Positions 43,446 through 52,547 of a DNA stretch of 64,000 bases are shown piece after piece. Numbering within the stretch: position 1 is the first letter of the stretch; each line of letters opens with the position of its first letter. The notes under the pieces were generated by a model. It saw only the letters and a program-made list of their open reading frames with translations. It was not told where the DNA came from and ran no database searches. The stretch comes from Burkholderia sp. Ax-1719 (GTDB lineage: Bacteria; Pseudomonadota; Gammaproteobacteria; Burkholderiales; Burkholderiaceae), in the NCBI RefSeq assembly GCF_011753055.1, contig NZ_VWWJ01000025.1, forward strand, positions 43,979-107,978, given 5' to 3'. Both the position numbers and the translations under genes were made by a program.

Positions 43446-44924
43446 ATGAACGACCGCTCCCAGCCCCATCCACAGCCTCTCTACCGGCAACTGGCCGGCC
43501 AATACCGGCGCAGTATCGAAAGCGGCGTGCTGCGAGCAGGCGACCGTATGCCGTCGATGCGCGCCTTCATGCGCCAGCACGATGTCAGCCTCGCCACTGC
43601 CACCGAAAGCTACCGCGTGCTCGAACGCGAGGCGCTGATCGAGGCGCGTCCGCGCGAAGGCTATTTCGTGCGCGCCGTTGCCAGCACGCTGCCCGCGGCG
43701 CGCGAACCGGACTGGCAGGAAGCCCGCCACGCCGAAGCGGAATTCGTTGGCATCCACGCGAATATTTCGGCGCTCGTCGCACGCTGGCAGCAGGTGCCCG
43801 ATGCGCTCAATCTGGGCGGCGTGACCGCCGCCGATGCGCTCTTTCCCGGCGAAGCGCTGCAAAAGATCGCCGTGCGCACACTGCGCCATCGGCCCGATCT
43901 GCTGACTGCGCCGGGTCACGAGCGCGGCGACCCGCGTCTGCGCGCCGTGATCGCGCGTCGGGCGCTGGCCGCCGGTTTCACCGTCCATCCGGACGAAATC
44001 GTCATGACCCATGGCGGCACCGAAGCCGTCAATCTCGCGCTGCGTGCGGTGACGCAGCCGGGCGACACCGTTGCGGTCGAATCGCCGTGCTTTTACGGCT
44101 TGCTACAGGTGCTCGAAAGCCTCGGCCTGCGCGCGCTCGAAATTCCCGCGAGCCCGACCACGGGTTTGTCGATCGAGGCGCTTGAATTTGCGCTGCGCCA
44201 GCAGGCGGGCGGCAGTTCGTCGATCAAGGCGCTGGTGGTCGTGCCGCATATCCAGAATCCGCTCGGCTGCGTGATGCCGGACGCGCACAAGCAGCGCATC
44301 GTCGAGCTGTGCAGCGAAGCGGGCGTCGCCGTGATCGAGGACGATCCCTATCGCGAACTGGTGGAAAGCGACACGCCGCCGCGCGCGCTCAAGTCGTGGG
44401 ACACGCAGGGCTATGTGATTCACTGCACGTCGTTCAACAAGACGCTCGCGCCCGGCATGCGGGTGGGCTGGATGGCGGGCGGGCGCTGGCATTCGCGCAT
44501 CGCCATGCTCAAGTTCGCGCAGTCGCGCCTGAACGAGCCGCTTTCGCAGGCCGTGCTCGCCGAGTTTTTGCAGAGCCAGGCGCACGAGCGGCATCTGCGC
44601 CGTCTGCGCGAGCGGCTGGCCTTGCAGCGCGCGCGCATGGCGCAGGGCATCAGCGCGTCGTTCCCCGCAGGCACGCGCTTCACGCCGCCGAGCGGCGGCA
44701 TGGCCTTCTGGATCGAGTTGCCGCCCGGTGTCGATTCGATGGCGCTGTTCGATGCCGCGTTGGCCGAGCGCATCCGCATCATGCCCGGCACGGTGTTCTC
44801 GAATTCGGGTCGCTTTGACCGTTTTATCCGCGTGAGTTGTCCGGGGCCGGACCCGCAGAGCGCCGACGCCGCGCTCGCGCGCATCGGCGCGATTGCGCAC
44901 CGTTTAGCCGCGCAGACGCGCTGA
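43446..44924 (+). CDS. MocR-type (GntR/aminotransferase) transcriptional regulator
   Basis: A 492-residue chimera of an N-terminal GntR winged helix (PLYRQLAGQYRRSIESGVLR, MPSMRAFMRQHDVSLATATE) and a C-terminal fold-type I aminotransferase-like domain. The pyridoxal-phosphate lysine is K332 in CTSFNKTLAPGMRVGW, and the ribbon PHIQNPLGCVM and DDPYRELVE are intact, so PLP should bind. MocR proteins such as PdxR and GabR sense PLP or amino compounds. The start at 43446 gives the usual N-terminus. Its likely targets are its own gene and the divergent DUF2917 gene. Confidence 0.92.
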   Translation: MNDRSQPHPQPLYRQLAGQYRRSIESGVLRAGDRMPSMRAFMRQHDVSLATATESYRVLEREALIEARPREGYFVRAVASTLPAAREPDWQEARHAEAEFVGIHANISALVARWQQVPDALNLGGVTAADALFPGEALQKIAVRTLRHRPDLLTAPGHERGDPRLRAVIARRALAAGFTVHPDEIVMTHGGTEAVNLALRAVTQPGDTVAVESPCFYGLLQVLESLGLRALEIPASPTTGLSIEALEFALRQQAGGSSSIKALVVVPHIQNPLGCVMPDAHKQRIVELCSEAGVAVIEDDPYRELVESDTPPRALKSWDTQGYVIHCTSFNKTLAPGMRVGWMAGGRWHSRIAMLKFAQSRLNEPLSQAVLAEFLQSQAHERHLRRLRERLALQRARMAQGISASFPAGTRFTPPSGGMAFWIELPPGVDSMALFDAALAERIRIMPGTVFSNSGRFDRFIRVSCPGPDPQSADAALARIGAIAHRLAAQTR

Positions 44925-45025
44925 GGGCATGGCCTTCGCATCAGACAGCGCGCGGTTATCATGACGGCAGTTTCGCGCCTGAATGGCGCGGTCTCCGTTC
45001 AAGACAGACAGAAAAGGTGATCAAC

Positions 45026-45328
45026 GTGATTCGTCATATCGTGATGTGGAAGCTCAAGGAATCGGCCGAAGGTGCCACGCGCGCCGAGAATGTCGCGAAG
45101 TTCCGCACGCTGCTCGAAGGCTGCCGCGATCTGGTGCCGGGCACGCTCCATCTCGAAGTGGGCATCGCGGGCGCGGGCCTCGATTCGACGTACGACCTCG
45201 TGCTGGTTTCCGATTTCGCCGATAAGACCGCGCTCGACGCTTATCAGGTGCATCCGGAACATCAGAAGGTGAAGGACTTCGCGAAGCTGGTGGTGGAAAC
45301 GCGCCAGTGCGTCGATTACGTTGCGTGA
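45026..45328 (+). CDS. Dabb (stress-responsive A/B barrel) family protein
   Basis: A 100-residue single-domain protein of the dimeric alpha-beta-barrel superfamily. The start VIRHIVMWKLKE matches the family's standard RHIVLFKLK opening, and HPEHQKVKDFAKLVVETRQCVDYV is the typical end. A GTG start at 45026 is chosen because AAAAGG ends 8 bases before it; a GTG at 45017 is also in frame. Role unknown; related barrels act as small-molecule cyclases or oxygenases. The hotdog gene begins 8 bases after its stop, so the two are co-translated. Confidence 0.85.
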   Translation: MIRHIVMWKLKESAEGATRAENVAKFRTLLEGCRDLVPGTLHLEVGIAGAGLDSTYDLVLVSDFADKTALDAYQVHPEHQKVKDFAKLVVETRQCVDYVA

Positions 45329-45336
45329 TCTGAGCC

Positions 45337-45834
45337 ATGACTGTCGATACGAAACAAAGCAGCACGCAACAACCCGCGCAACAGCCCACGATCGAGAGCC
45401 CGTTCGTCGATGAACTGGGCGCGAAGCTCGTGAGCGCACGTGACGGCGCCAGCGAAGTGCTGCTGCCGCTCGCGCAGCGTCATATGAATACGTGGCAGGT
45501 CGTGCACGGTGGCGTAACCATGACGCTCGCCGATATCGCACTGGCCATGGCCGCGCGCAGCGTGGCCGCGGACGGCGTAGGCGTCGTTACCGTCGAAATG
45601 AAAGTGAATTTCATGCAGCCGGGGCGCGGCGAGTTGCGCGCCTATGGCCGCGTGCTGCATCGCTCGACCACGATGGCCTATTGCGAAGGCGAAATCCGCG
45701 ATAGCGAGGGCCATTTCGTCGCCAAGGCGCTCGGCACGTTCAAGTACATGCGGCGTCTCGCCGTGGGCCGCGATGTGGTGCGTCAGCGCCTGCGCAGCGA
45801 CCCGGACGCGACGCCCGGTCCCAGCGACGGCTGA
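45337..45834 (+). CDS. PaaI-like hotdog thioesterase
   Basis: A 165-residue hotdog-fold protein of the PaaI/acyl-CoA thioesterase group. The motif VVHGGVTMTLADIALAMAA holds the conserved HGG and the acidic residue used for catalysis. VTVEMKVNFMQPG and GEIRDSEGHFVAKALGTFKY are further family blocks. A glutamine-rich N-terminal leader (about residues 6-17) is poorly conserved, so a later start is possible. It probably cleaves an aromatic or medium-chain acyl-CoA; the substrate is not evident. Confidence 0.85.
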   Translation: MTVDTKQSSTQQPAQQPTIESPFVDELGAKLVSARDGASEVLLPLAQRHMNTWQVVHGGVTMTLADIALAMAARSVAADGVGVVTVEMKVNFMQPGRGELRAYGRVLHRSTTMAYCEGEIRDSEGHFVAKALGTFKYMRRLAVGRDVVRQRLRSDPDATPGPSDG

Positions 45835-45915
45835 CTCCATCCGCCTGTCGTTTTTCTGTAGTTTCCCAGCCGCGCGGTGCAAAAGCCGCGCTTTCATGAA
45901 GCAACTCCGAACGCC

Positions 45916-46914
45916 ATGACCCAGACCAATCGTCAGATCCTGCTCGCGTCGCGCCCCGAAGGCGTCGCCAGCGTCGATAACTTCCGGCTCGTCGAAACGC
46001 CGCTCGCGCCGCTCGCGCAGGGTCAGGTGCGCGTGCGCAATCACTGGCTCTCGCTCGACCCGTATATGCGCGGGCGCATGAACGACAGCAAGTCGTACGC
46101 TGCGCCGCAGCCGCTCGATTCGGTGATGATCGGCGGCACGACGGGCGAAGTGGTCGAATCGCTCAATCCGAAGTTCAAGGTGGGCGACAAGGTGGTCGGC
46201 ATGTCCGGCTGGCAGGAATTCGGCACCTCGGACGGCAGCGATCTGCATGTCGTCGATACGACGCATGTGCCGCTGTCGGCGTACCTCGGGCCGGTCGGCA
46301 TGCCGGGCGTGACGGGCTGGTATGGCCTGAACCGCATCATCGCGCCGAAGGCCGGTGAAACCGTGGTGGTGAGCGCGGCGAGCGGGGCGGTTGGCAGCGT
46401 CGTCGGTCAACTGGCGAAGCGCGCGGGCTGCCGCGCCGTGGGTATCGCCGGCGGCGCTGAAAAATGCCGCTACGTGGTGGAAGAGCTGGGCTTCGACGCC
46501 TGCGTCGACTACAAGGGCGGCAATCTGTATCAGGATCTCAAGGCCGCGACGCCGGACGGCGTGGACGGCTACTTCGAGAACGTGGGCGGCGCGGTGCTCG
46601 ACGCCACGCTCGCGCGCATGAACGCATTCGGGCGCATCGCGGTGTGCGGCATGATCGCGGGTTATGACGGCGAGCCGGTGCCGCTCAAGTATCCGCAGCT
46701 GATCCTCACGCAGCGCCTGCTCGTGCAGGGCTTTATCGTCAGCGAGCATCTGGATGTGTGGCCGCAGGCGCTGACGGAACTCGGCGGGCTGGTTGCGCAG
46801 AAGAAGCTGGTCTATCGCGAGACCGTGGCGGAAGGCCTTGAGAATGCGCCTGCTGCATTCCTCGGCATGCTCAAGGGGCAGAACTTCGGCAAGCAGCTCG
46901 TCAAACTCATCTGA
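45916..46914 (+). CDS. MDR-type NADP-dependent oxidoreductase (CurA/LTB4DH-like)
   Basis: A 332-residue zinc-independent medium-chain reductase of the leukotriene B4 dehydrogenase/CurA group, which reduces alpha,beta-unsaturated carbonyls with NADPH. LSLDPYMRGRMND is the family signature near the N-terminus. The nucleotide-binding region VVVSAASGAVGSVVGQLAK follows at about 150-170, and the C-terminal segment GYFENVGGAVLDATLARM is also typical. The ATG at 45916 fits homologues better than 45877. A terminator follows at 46929. Confidence 0.92.
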   Translation: MTQTNRQILLASRPEGVASVDNFRLVETPLAPLAQGQVRVRNHWLSLDPYMRGRMNDSKSYAAPQPLDSVMIGGTTGEVVESLNPKFKVGDKVVGMSGWQEFGTSDGSDLHVVDTTHVPLSAYLGPVGMPGVTGWYGLNRIIAPKAGETVVVSAASGAVGSVVGQLAKRAGCRAVGIAGGAEKCRYVVEELGFDACVDYKGGNLYQDLKAATPDGVDGYFENVGGAVLDATLARMNAFGRIAVCGMIAGYDGEPVPLKYPQLILTQRLLVQGFIVSEHLDVWPQALTELGGLVAQKKLVYRETVAEGLENAPAAFLGMLKGQNFGKQLVKLI

Positions 46915-46928
46915 CGCAGAACGCAGGG

Positions 46929-46963
46929 AACAGGCCAGCCTCGAAACGCTGGCCTGTTTTTTC
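46929..46963 (+). terminator. Terminator after the MDR oxidoreductase gene
   Basis: An 11-bp perfect stem AACAGGCCAGC/GCTGGCCTGTT (46929-46939, 46949-46959) with loop of 9 bases and a following T-run. Confidence 0.9.
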
Positions 46964-47002
46964 ATTGCATAGGTAGTCCTAATGAATCACCAAGGAGACG
47001 CG

Positions 47003-47887
47003 ATGTCCGATCCGTTCCAGTTTGAAGGCCGCGTGGCCGTCATCACCGGCGCCGCCAGCGGCTTTGGCCGTGCGTTCGCGCAGCAGGCCGCCGCGCTCGG
47101 CATGAAGCTCGTGCTCGCCGATGTCGATGCCGATGCGCTCGAAGGCGTGGTCGCGGCGATGCGCGAGCAGGGCGCGCAAGTCATCGGCGTGCGCACCGAT
47201 GTGCGCGATCCGGCGCAAGTCGATGCGCTCGCCAAAGCCACGCTCGATGCTTACGGCAAGGTGCATCTGCTCTTCAACAATGCGGGCGTGGGCACCGGCG
47301 GCTTCACGTGGGAAAGCAGCGCGAAGGACTGGGACTGGGTGTTCGGCGTCAACGTGATCGGCGTGGCCAATGGCGTGCGCAGTTTTACGCCCGCCATGCT
47401 CGCGCAGGGCGAGCGCGCGCATATCGTCAATACGGCGTCGGTGGCGGGGCTGCTGTCGCCGCCCGCGATGGCCGTCTATAACGCGTCCAAGCACGCGGTG
47501 GTGGCGCTCACGGAAACGCTCTACCACGACCTGCACAACGTCAGCGACAAGGTCAGCTGTTCGCTGCTGTGCCCGGCCTTTGTGCCGACCGGCATCGCCA
47601 ACGCCGAGCGCAGCCGTCCCGACGATCTGCGCAACGACGCGCCGCCCACGCGCTCGCAGCAGGCCGCCGATCTGCAATTGCAGCGCGCCGTGCGCTCGGG
47701 CCGCCTGACGCCCGACGATGTGGCGAAGGCCACCTTCGATGCCGTGCGCGATGGCCGCTTTTATATCCTCACGCATCCGGGCATACTCGCGTCGGTCAAG
47801 CTGCGTCACGAAGACATCGAGACGCTGCGCAATCCCACCGATCCGCTCTCGCTCAAGCCCGAAGTCAAGGAGGCGCGCGCGGAGTAG
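47003..47887 (+). CDS. Short-chain dehydrogenase/reductase
   Basis: A 294-residue classical SDR. The cofactor motif is VITGAASGFGRAFA (TGxxxGxG) at about residues 13-26. NNAGVG follows, and the catalytic tyrosine and lysine are in AVYNASKHAVVALTE. The aspartate in LVLADVDADAL suggests NAD rather than NADP preference. AAGGAGA lies 7 bases before the ATG at 47003, which decides this start over 46982. The esterase gene follows 33 bases later, probably in the same operon. Substrate unknown. Confidence 0.92.
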   Translation: MSDPFQFEGRVAVITGAASGFGRAFAQQAAALGMKLVLADVDADALEGVVAAMREQGAQVIGVRTDVRDPAQVDALAKATLDAYGKVHLLFNNAGVGTGGFTWESSAKDWDWVFGVNVIGVANGVRSFTPAMLAQGERAHIVNTASVAGLLSPPAMAVYNASKHAVVALTETLYHDLHNVSDKVSCSLLCPAFVPTGIANAERSRPDDLRNDAPPTRSQQAADLQLQRAVRSGRLTPDDVAKATFDAVRDGRFYILTHPGILASVKLRHEDIETLRNPTDPLSLKPEVKEARAE

Positions 47888-47920
47888 CACGTAGTCGCAC
47901 CCCGACCGGAACTCTCGCCG

Positions 47921-48886
47921 ATGCCGCTCAACGCAAAGATCGCACTCGTACTGGACCTGGTGGCCCGCGCCGGCCGCAAGCCGTATTACGAACTCACGCC
48001 CCAGGCGGCGCGGGCGGCCTATGAGAAGAGCGCATCGGTGCTGGAGATTCCGTCCGTGCCGATGCATTCGGTTGAAGATATCGACGTGCCGGTGCGCGAC
48101 GGCGCGTCGATCCGTGCGCGGCTGTATCTGCCCGTCGAGCCTGATTGGGCGCAGCCGCTTCCCGCGCTGGTTTATTTCCATGGCGGCGGCTTCACGGTCG
48201 GCAGCGTGCAGACGCACGATGCGCTGTGCCGCACCTTCGCGCACGAAGCAGGCTGCGCGGTGTTTTCCGTCGATTACCGGCTCGCGCCCGAGCACAAATT
48301 CCCGACTGCCGTGTATGACAGCTTCGACGCCTACGCGTGGCTGCACGCGCACGCGTCGCAATTCGGCATCGATCCGGCGCGCCTGGCGGTGGGCGGTGAC
48401 AGCGCGGGCGGCACGCTCGCGACCGTGTGCGCCGTGCTTGCGCGTGATGCGGCTATTGCGCCCGTGTTCCAGCTGCTGATCTATCCGGGCACGGGCAGTC
48501 ATCAGCAGACGGAATCGCACCAGCGTCTCGCCGAGGGTTATCTGCTCGATGCACCCACGATCCAGTGGTTCTTCAATCACTACGTGCGCGATGTGTCCGA
48601 TCGCGACGACTGGCGTTTCTCGCCGCTCGACGGCACGCGCGACGCGCCCGATTTTCATGGCGTAGCGCCTGCGTGGATCGCGGTGGCGGAGTTCGATCCG
48701 CTAGTCGATGAAGGCGTGGCGTATGCGGAGAAGTTGCGCGCAGCAGGCAACACGGTCACGCTCGTGCGCTATGACGGCATGATCCACGAGTTCTTCAAGC
48801 TGGGCGCTTTCGTGGAGGACGCGCGGCACGCGCATTCGCAGGCCGCGCAGGCGTTGCGCGCGGCGTTCGAAGCCGCCGCGCAGTGA
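47921..48886 (+). CDS. HSL-family alpha/beta-hydrolase (esterase)
   Basis: A 321-residue esterase of the hormone-sensitive lipase family (family IV). The oxyanion motif is FHGGGFTVGS and the nucleophile elbow is GGDSAGGTLA. The acid is probably the aspartate in AEFDPLVDEG and the base the histidine in GMIHEFFKLG. A conserved YRLAPEHKFP block is also present. These enzymes cleave short acyl esters in the cytoplasm. It lies directly downstream of the SDR gene, and the pair may process an ester-linked alcohol, which is inference. Confidence 0.92.
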   Translation: MPLNAKIALVLDLVARAGRKPYYELTPQAARAAYEKSASVLEIPSVPMHSVEDIDVPVRDGASIRARLYLPVEPDWAQPLPALVYFHGGGFTVGSVQTHDALCRTFAHEAGCAVFSVDYRLAPEHKFPTAVYDSFDAYAWLHAHASQFGIDPARLAVGGDSAGGTLATVCAVLARDAAIAPVFQLLIYPGTGSHQQTESHQRLAEGYLLDAPTIQWFFNHYVRDVSDRDDWRFSPLDGTRDAPDFHGVAPAWIAVAEFDPLVDEGVAYAEKLRAAGNTVTLVRYDGMIHEFFKLGAFVEDARHAHSQAAQALRAAFEAAAQ

Positions 48887-48899
48887 TTTCAGTGACCTG

Positions 48900-49736
48900 C
48901 TAGAAACTGCTGATCGTCGCGCTGACGGTGTAGTGTTCGCGGCGCTCGAAACCGCCCGGACGCTTGATGCGGTGCGAGCCGTCGTCGTCGCTGCGCTCGC
49001 ACACCGCCACATCCAGTTGCTCGCCGTTCACACGCACGCGTAGCGCGGTCGTGCCGCGCGTACCGTAATCAGGGGTATCGATAAAAGCTGCGGAGAGCGC
49101 GCGCTCGCGTTCCAGCGGGATGCCGGTGGCGGGCAGTTGCGCATCGGGTGCGACGCGCGGGTCGCGCATGATCTCGATCAGCGTATCGAGCGGCACGTCT
49201 GAGCCATTCGCCACTTGCTGCGCGAGTTCGGCGCGCTTGTGGACGAGCTTGGGCCAGGGCGTATCGAGCACGGCGTTCGAAATGCCGTGCGTGCCATCCG
49301 GCAGCAGCGCGGGCGCTTTATCAGCACGGTTGCAATACCAGGCCAGCTCGCGCCGCGTCCAGTCGCCGATGACCAGATTGAAGCCGTTATACAGATCCCC
49401 TTCGCGCGCCACTTCGTCGAGATAGGCGAGCGGCGTATCGGGGAGATCGGGCGCGCCCGTGAGCCAACGCGACACCAGCGTGCCGCGCGTGGGCGCGTCG
49501 GGGCGCATTTCATGCGGCGCGCGGTAGTTGGTAAGCGCGGCGAAGCGTCCGCCGCGCGTCATGCCCAGCCACGTGCCGCCGCCTACCAGATCGCGGCCCG
49601 CCAGCACGTCGGGCGCGTCGTCCCACCATTGCAGCGGCGCGGCGGTGCGGCGCAGGAATTCGTCGCGGTTGGCCGCGAGCGTGAAGAGCGCGCCGTCGCT
49701 CGCGCGCGGTCGCCAGTCGAATACGATCAGGCACAT
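48900..49736 (-). CDS. NRDE (TANGO2-like) family protein
   Basis: A 278-residue protein of the NRDE/TANGO2 family, which has an N-terminal-nucleophile-type fold with Cys2 next to the initiator methionine. The name-giving motif is LAANRDEFLRR, and GGTWLGMTRGGRFAALTNYR is a further conserved block. AAGGAGA precedes the ATG. Human TANGO2 is linked to lipid and haem metabolism, but the bacterial role is not settled. It converges on the esterase gene and lies downstream of ygfZ on the same strand, 45 bases away. Confidence 0.9.
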   Translation of the reverse strand: MCLIVFDWRPRASDGALFTLAANRDEFLRRTAAPLQWWDDAPDVLAGRDLVGGGTWLGMTRGGRFAALTNYRAPHEMRPDAPTRGTLVSRWLTGAPDLPDTPLAYLDEVAREGDLYNGFNLVIGDWTRRELAWYCNRADKAPALLPDGTHGISNAVLDTPWPKLVHKRAELAQQVANGSDVPLDTLIEIMRDPRVAPDAQLPATGIPLERERALSAAFIDTPDYGTRGTTALRVRVNGEQLDVAVCERSDDDGSHRIKRPGGFERREHYTVSATISSF

Positions 49737-49781
49737 GGCGCGCGGTCTCCTTCGGGCGCAGCGACGGCAGGCGTCAAGGCC

Positions 49782-50798
49782 TCAAACCTCAGTGGGCAGG
49801 GCGTAGGGCAGCGGCAGGATACGCAGCGCGGGGCCATCGGCGGCGCCCAGATGGACGCTACCCGATTCCAGCGCAGCGAGCTTGATCTCGGCGAGCAGAT
49901 CGACGCCGCCTTCCGGCGAGGCCGCGGCGTTCACGATCATGCCGCAGGGCTGGCCCGGATCGTCGGAGTGGAACAGCTCCACGCCTGCGTGCGCGGCGTC
50001 CAGACCGGCCGCGACGCTTGCCAGCGCCGTGCGGCGCTTGATCGTGCCGCGATACTGGCTGCGCGCGACGATTTCCTGGCCCGGATAGCAACCTTTCTTG
50101 AAGTTCACGCCGCCGAGCACGTCGTAGTTGACCATCTGCGGCACGAACTGCTCGCTCACCGGCTGGGTGATGCGCGGCTCGCCCGCGCGGATGTCGAGCC
50201 AGTCCCACACGGCGGGCGACACCGGTTTGATCTCGTCAGCCAGCGTGGCGAGCTTCGCCTCGACGGCTTCCTTCGGGCCCACCCACAGATAGCGCAGGCG
50301 GCCTGCCGCGTCGGGCATGCGGATCAGCGTGCCGACGGGATCGTCCACCTTGACGTGCACGCCGTCAGGCAGCGCGTCGAACACGCGTGCGAGCGCGCCG
50401 CGCACGTCGCCGGCGAGGCCGACCACGAGGAGCCGGTCGGTGTCGTCGGTGAGTTTGGCCTTGGCGCGCAGCACGAACATCGACAGGCGCTTTTGCACGG
50501 CGGCCTGTACGTCCTTCGAAATCAGCAGGCGGATGGTTTCGCCGGTCTTCCACGTGAGGAAGGAGGCGAGCAGGCGACCTTTGGCCGAGCAGTAGCCGGC
50601 GAGGCGCGCGCCCGCGACGTCGAGATGCTGAACGTCATTGGTGAGCTGGCCGTGCAGGAAGCTGGCTGCGTCGTCGCCGTTGGCGTCGATCACGCCGAAC
50701 TGCGGCAGGATCGCGTAGCCGCCGCCGTTGAGTACAGCGTCGAAATCGGCCGCGGAAGGGGTGTCGGGGGTCGGTTGTGCTGCGAGCGGTGCGTTCAT
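49782..50798 (-). CDS. ygfZ: Folate-binding protein YgfZ, Fe-S repair factor
   Basis: A 338-residue GcvT-like protein that uses tetrahydrofolate to help assemble or repair certain iron-sulfur enzymes. The family-defining motif KGCYPGQE is complete at residues 235-242, with the essential C237. LHGQLTNDVQ near the N-terminus is also typical. It is divergent from mltG with 77 bases between the starts, as in many Burkholderia and related genomes. Confidence 0.94.
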   Translation of the reverse strand: MNAPLAAQPTPDTPSAADFDAVLNGGGYAILPQFGVIDANGDDAASFLHGQLTNDVQHLDVAGARLAGYCSAKGRLLASFLTWKTGETIRLLISKDVQAAVQKRLSMFVLRAKAKLTDDTDRLLVVGLAGDVRGALARVFDALPDGVHVKVDDPVGTLIRMPDAAGRLRYLWVGPKEAVEAKLATLADEIKPVSPAVWDWLDIRAGEPRITQPVSEQFVPQMVNYDVLGGVNFKKGCYPGQEIVARSQYRGTIKRRTALASVAAGLDAAHAGVELFHSDDPGQPCGMIVNAAASPEGGVDLLAEIKLAALESGSVHLGAADGPALRILPLPYALPTEV

Positions 50799-50875
50799 GG
50801 ATTCGGGGAACAGTCAATCCTGACTTTAGCGAGGGCAAGCGGTTATTATATGAGGTCCCCCAGAGTCATGTTTCC

Positions 50876-51886
50876 ATGTCCCTTCTGAAGAAATGCCTTG
50901 CAGCGGGCGCAGCGCTCGTCGTGCTGGGCGCAGCCGCCGCGGGCGGCGTTGCATATTGGGCCACGCAGCCCGTCTCGCTTGCCGTCCAGCAGCTCGACGT
51001 CACCATCAAGCCGCACAGTTCGGTGCGTAGCGTCACCACGCAATTGCGTCGCGGCGGCGTGCCGGTCCAGCCCCAGTTGTTCGTGCTGATGACGCGCGTG
51101 CTCGGCCTGCAAAGCCAGCTCAAATCGGGCAACTACGAATTCAAGGCGGGCATCACGCCGTATCAGGTATTGCAGAAGATGGCGCTTGGCGACGTCAACG
51201 AATACGTCGCGACCATCATCGAAGGCTGGACCTTCAAGCACATGCGTCAGGAACTCGACGCCAATCCGGCCTTGAGCCACGACAGCGCCGCCATGACCGA
51301 CGCGCAGCTGCTGGCCGCGATCGGCGCGCCGCCGGCCCCGCAAGGCAGCGGCGAAGGCCTGTTCTTCCCGGACACCTACCTGTTCGACAAGGGTTCGAGC
51401 GATCTGGACGTCTACCGCCGCGCCTACAAGCTGATGCAGACGCATCTGAACGAGGTGTGGGCGGCGCGCGCGCCGGGCCTGCCGCTGAAGTCGCCCTACG
51501 AGGCGCTCACGCTGGCCTCGCTGGTCGAAAAGGAAACCGGCAAGGCGGGCGACCGCGCGCAGGTGGCGGCCGTCTTCACGAACCGGCTCAAGGTGGGGAT
51601 GCCGTTGCAGACCGATCCGTCGGTGATCTACGGGATGGGCGAAAGCTATCTGGGGCGTCTGCACAAGCGCGATCTGCAGGTCGACACTCTTTACAATACG
51701 TACCTGCGCCTCGGGCTGCCGCCGACTCCAATCGCGCTGCCCGGCGCCGCCTCGCTGCAGGCGGCGCTCAATCCCGCCGCGACCGCCGCGCTGTATTTCG
51801 TGGCGCGCGGCGACGGCAGCAGCGTTTTTTCTGACAATCTCGTCGACCATAACAAGGCCGTCGACAAGTACATCCGGGGTAACTAA
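50876..51886 (+). CDS. mltG: Endolytic peptidoglycan transglycosylase MltG
   Basis: A 336-residue inner-membrane lytic transglycosylase that cuts nascent glycan strands and is thought to set their length. One N-terminal membrane helix spans about 8-28. A LysM-like region precedes the YceG domain, whose catalytic glutamate is E218 in LASLVEKETG. TDPSVIYGMG and YNTYLRLGLPPTPIALPG are further signatures. The ATG at 50876 puts the helix at the N-terminus; the frame beyond to 50777 overlaps ygfZ. The tmk ATG follows the stop codon with no gap, indicating coupled translation. Confidence 0.95.
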   Translation: MSLLKKCLAAGAALVVLGAAAAGGVAYWATQPVSLAVQQLDVTIKPHSSVRSVTTQLRRGGVPVQPQLFVLMTRVLGLQSQLKSGNYEFKAGITPYQVLQKMALGDVNEYVATIIEGWTFKHMRQELDANPALSHDSAAMTDAQLLAAIGAPPAPQGSGEGLFFPDTYLFDKGSSDLDVYRRAYKLMQTHLNEVWAARAPGLPLKSPYEALTLASLVEKETGKAGDRAQVAAVFTNRLKVGMPLQTDPSVIYGMGESYLGRLHKRDLQVDTLYNTYLRLGLPPTPIALPGAASLQAALNPAATAALYFVARGDGSSVFSDNLVDHNKAVDKYIRGN

Positions 51887-52507
51887 ATGGCGCGGGGCCG
51901 ATTCATCACGTTCGAGGGCATCGACGGCGCGGGCAAGACCACGCATCTGGCGTGGTTTCGCGAGCAACTCGAACAGAAGCTCGCCGCCGCCGGACGCACC
52001 GTGGTCATGACGCGCGAACCGGGCGGCACGCCGATGGGCGAAAAGCTGCGCGAGATCCTGCTCAATGAGCCGATGGACCTCGAAACCGAGGCGCTGCTGA
52101 TGTTCGCGGCGCGCCGCGAACACCTCGCACGCGTGATCGAACCGGCGCTCGCACGCGGCGACTGGGTACTGTCCGACCGCTTCACCGACGCGACCTTCGC
52201 CTATCAGGGCGGCGGCCGCGGTCTGCCGCGCGACAAGCTCGAAACGCTGGAGCGCTGGGTGCAGGGCGGTTTCCAGCCCGATCTGACGGTGCTGTTCGAT
52301 ATCGACCCCGATACCGCGAGCGAGCGCCGTGGCGCCGCGCGCGCGCCGGATCGCTTCGAAAGCGAAACCGACGCCTTCTTCACCCGCACGCGCGCCGAAT
52401 ACCTGCGCCGCGCCGAAGAAGCGCCGTATCGCTTTGCGATCGTCGATTCGTCGCAGAGCATCGAAGAGATCCGCCGCAAGCTCGAACAGGTGATCGCCGC
52501 CTTCTGA
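51887..52507 (+). CDS. tmk: Thymidylate kinase
   Basis: A 206-residue kinase that phosphorylates dTMP to dTDP. The P-loop is GIDGAGKT at 11-18. The DRX-type motif is DRFTDATFAYQGGGRG, and REPGGTPMGE binds the base side. The LID segment ERRGAARAPDRFE has arginines as in the E. coli-type enzyme. It begins directly at the mltG stop codon, and holB follows after 40 bases, the usual proteobacterial order. Confidence 0.97.
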   Translation: MARGRFITFEGIDGAGKTTHLAWFREQLEQKLAAAGRTVVMTREPGGTPMGEKLREILLNEPMDLETEALLMFAARREHLARVIEPALARGDWVLSDRFTDATFAYQGGGRGLPRDKLETLERWVQGGFQPDLTVLFDIDPDTASERRGAARAPDRFESETDAFFTRTRAEYLRRAEEAPYRFAIVDSSQSIEEIRRKLEQVIAAF

Positions 52508-52547
52508 GCTGCGATCCTAACTGGTTGCTAACTGGCTGATTTGACAC

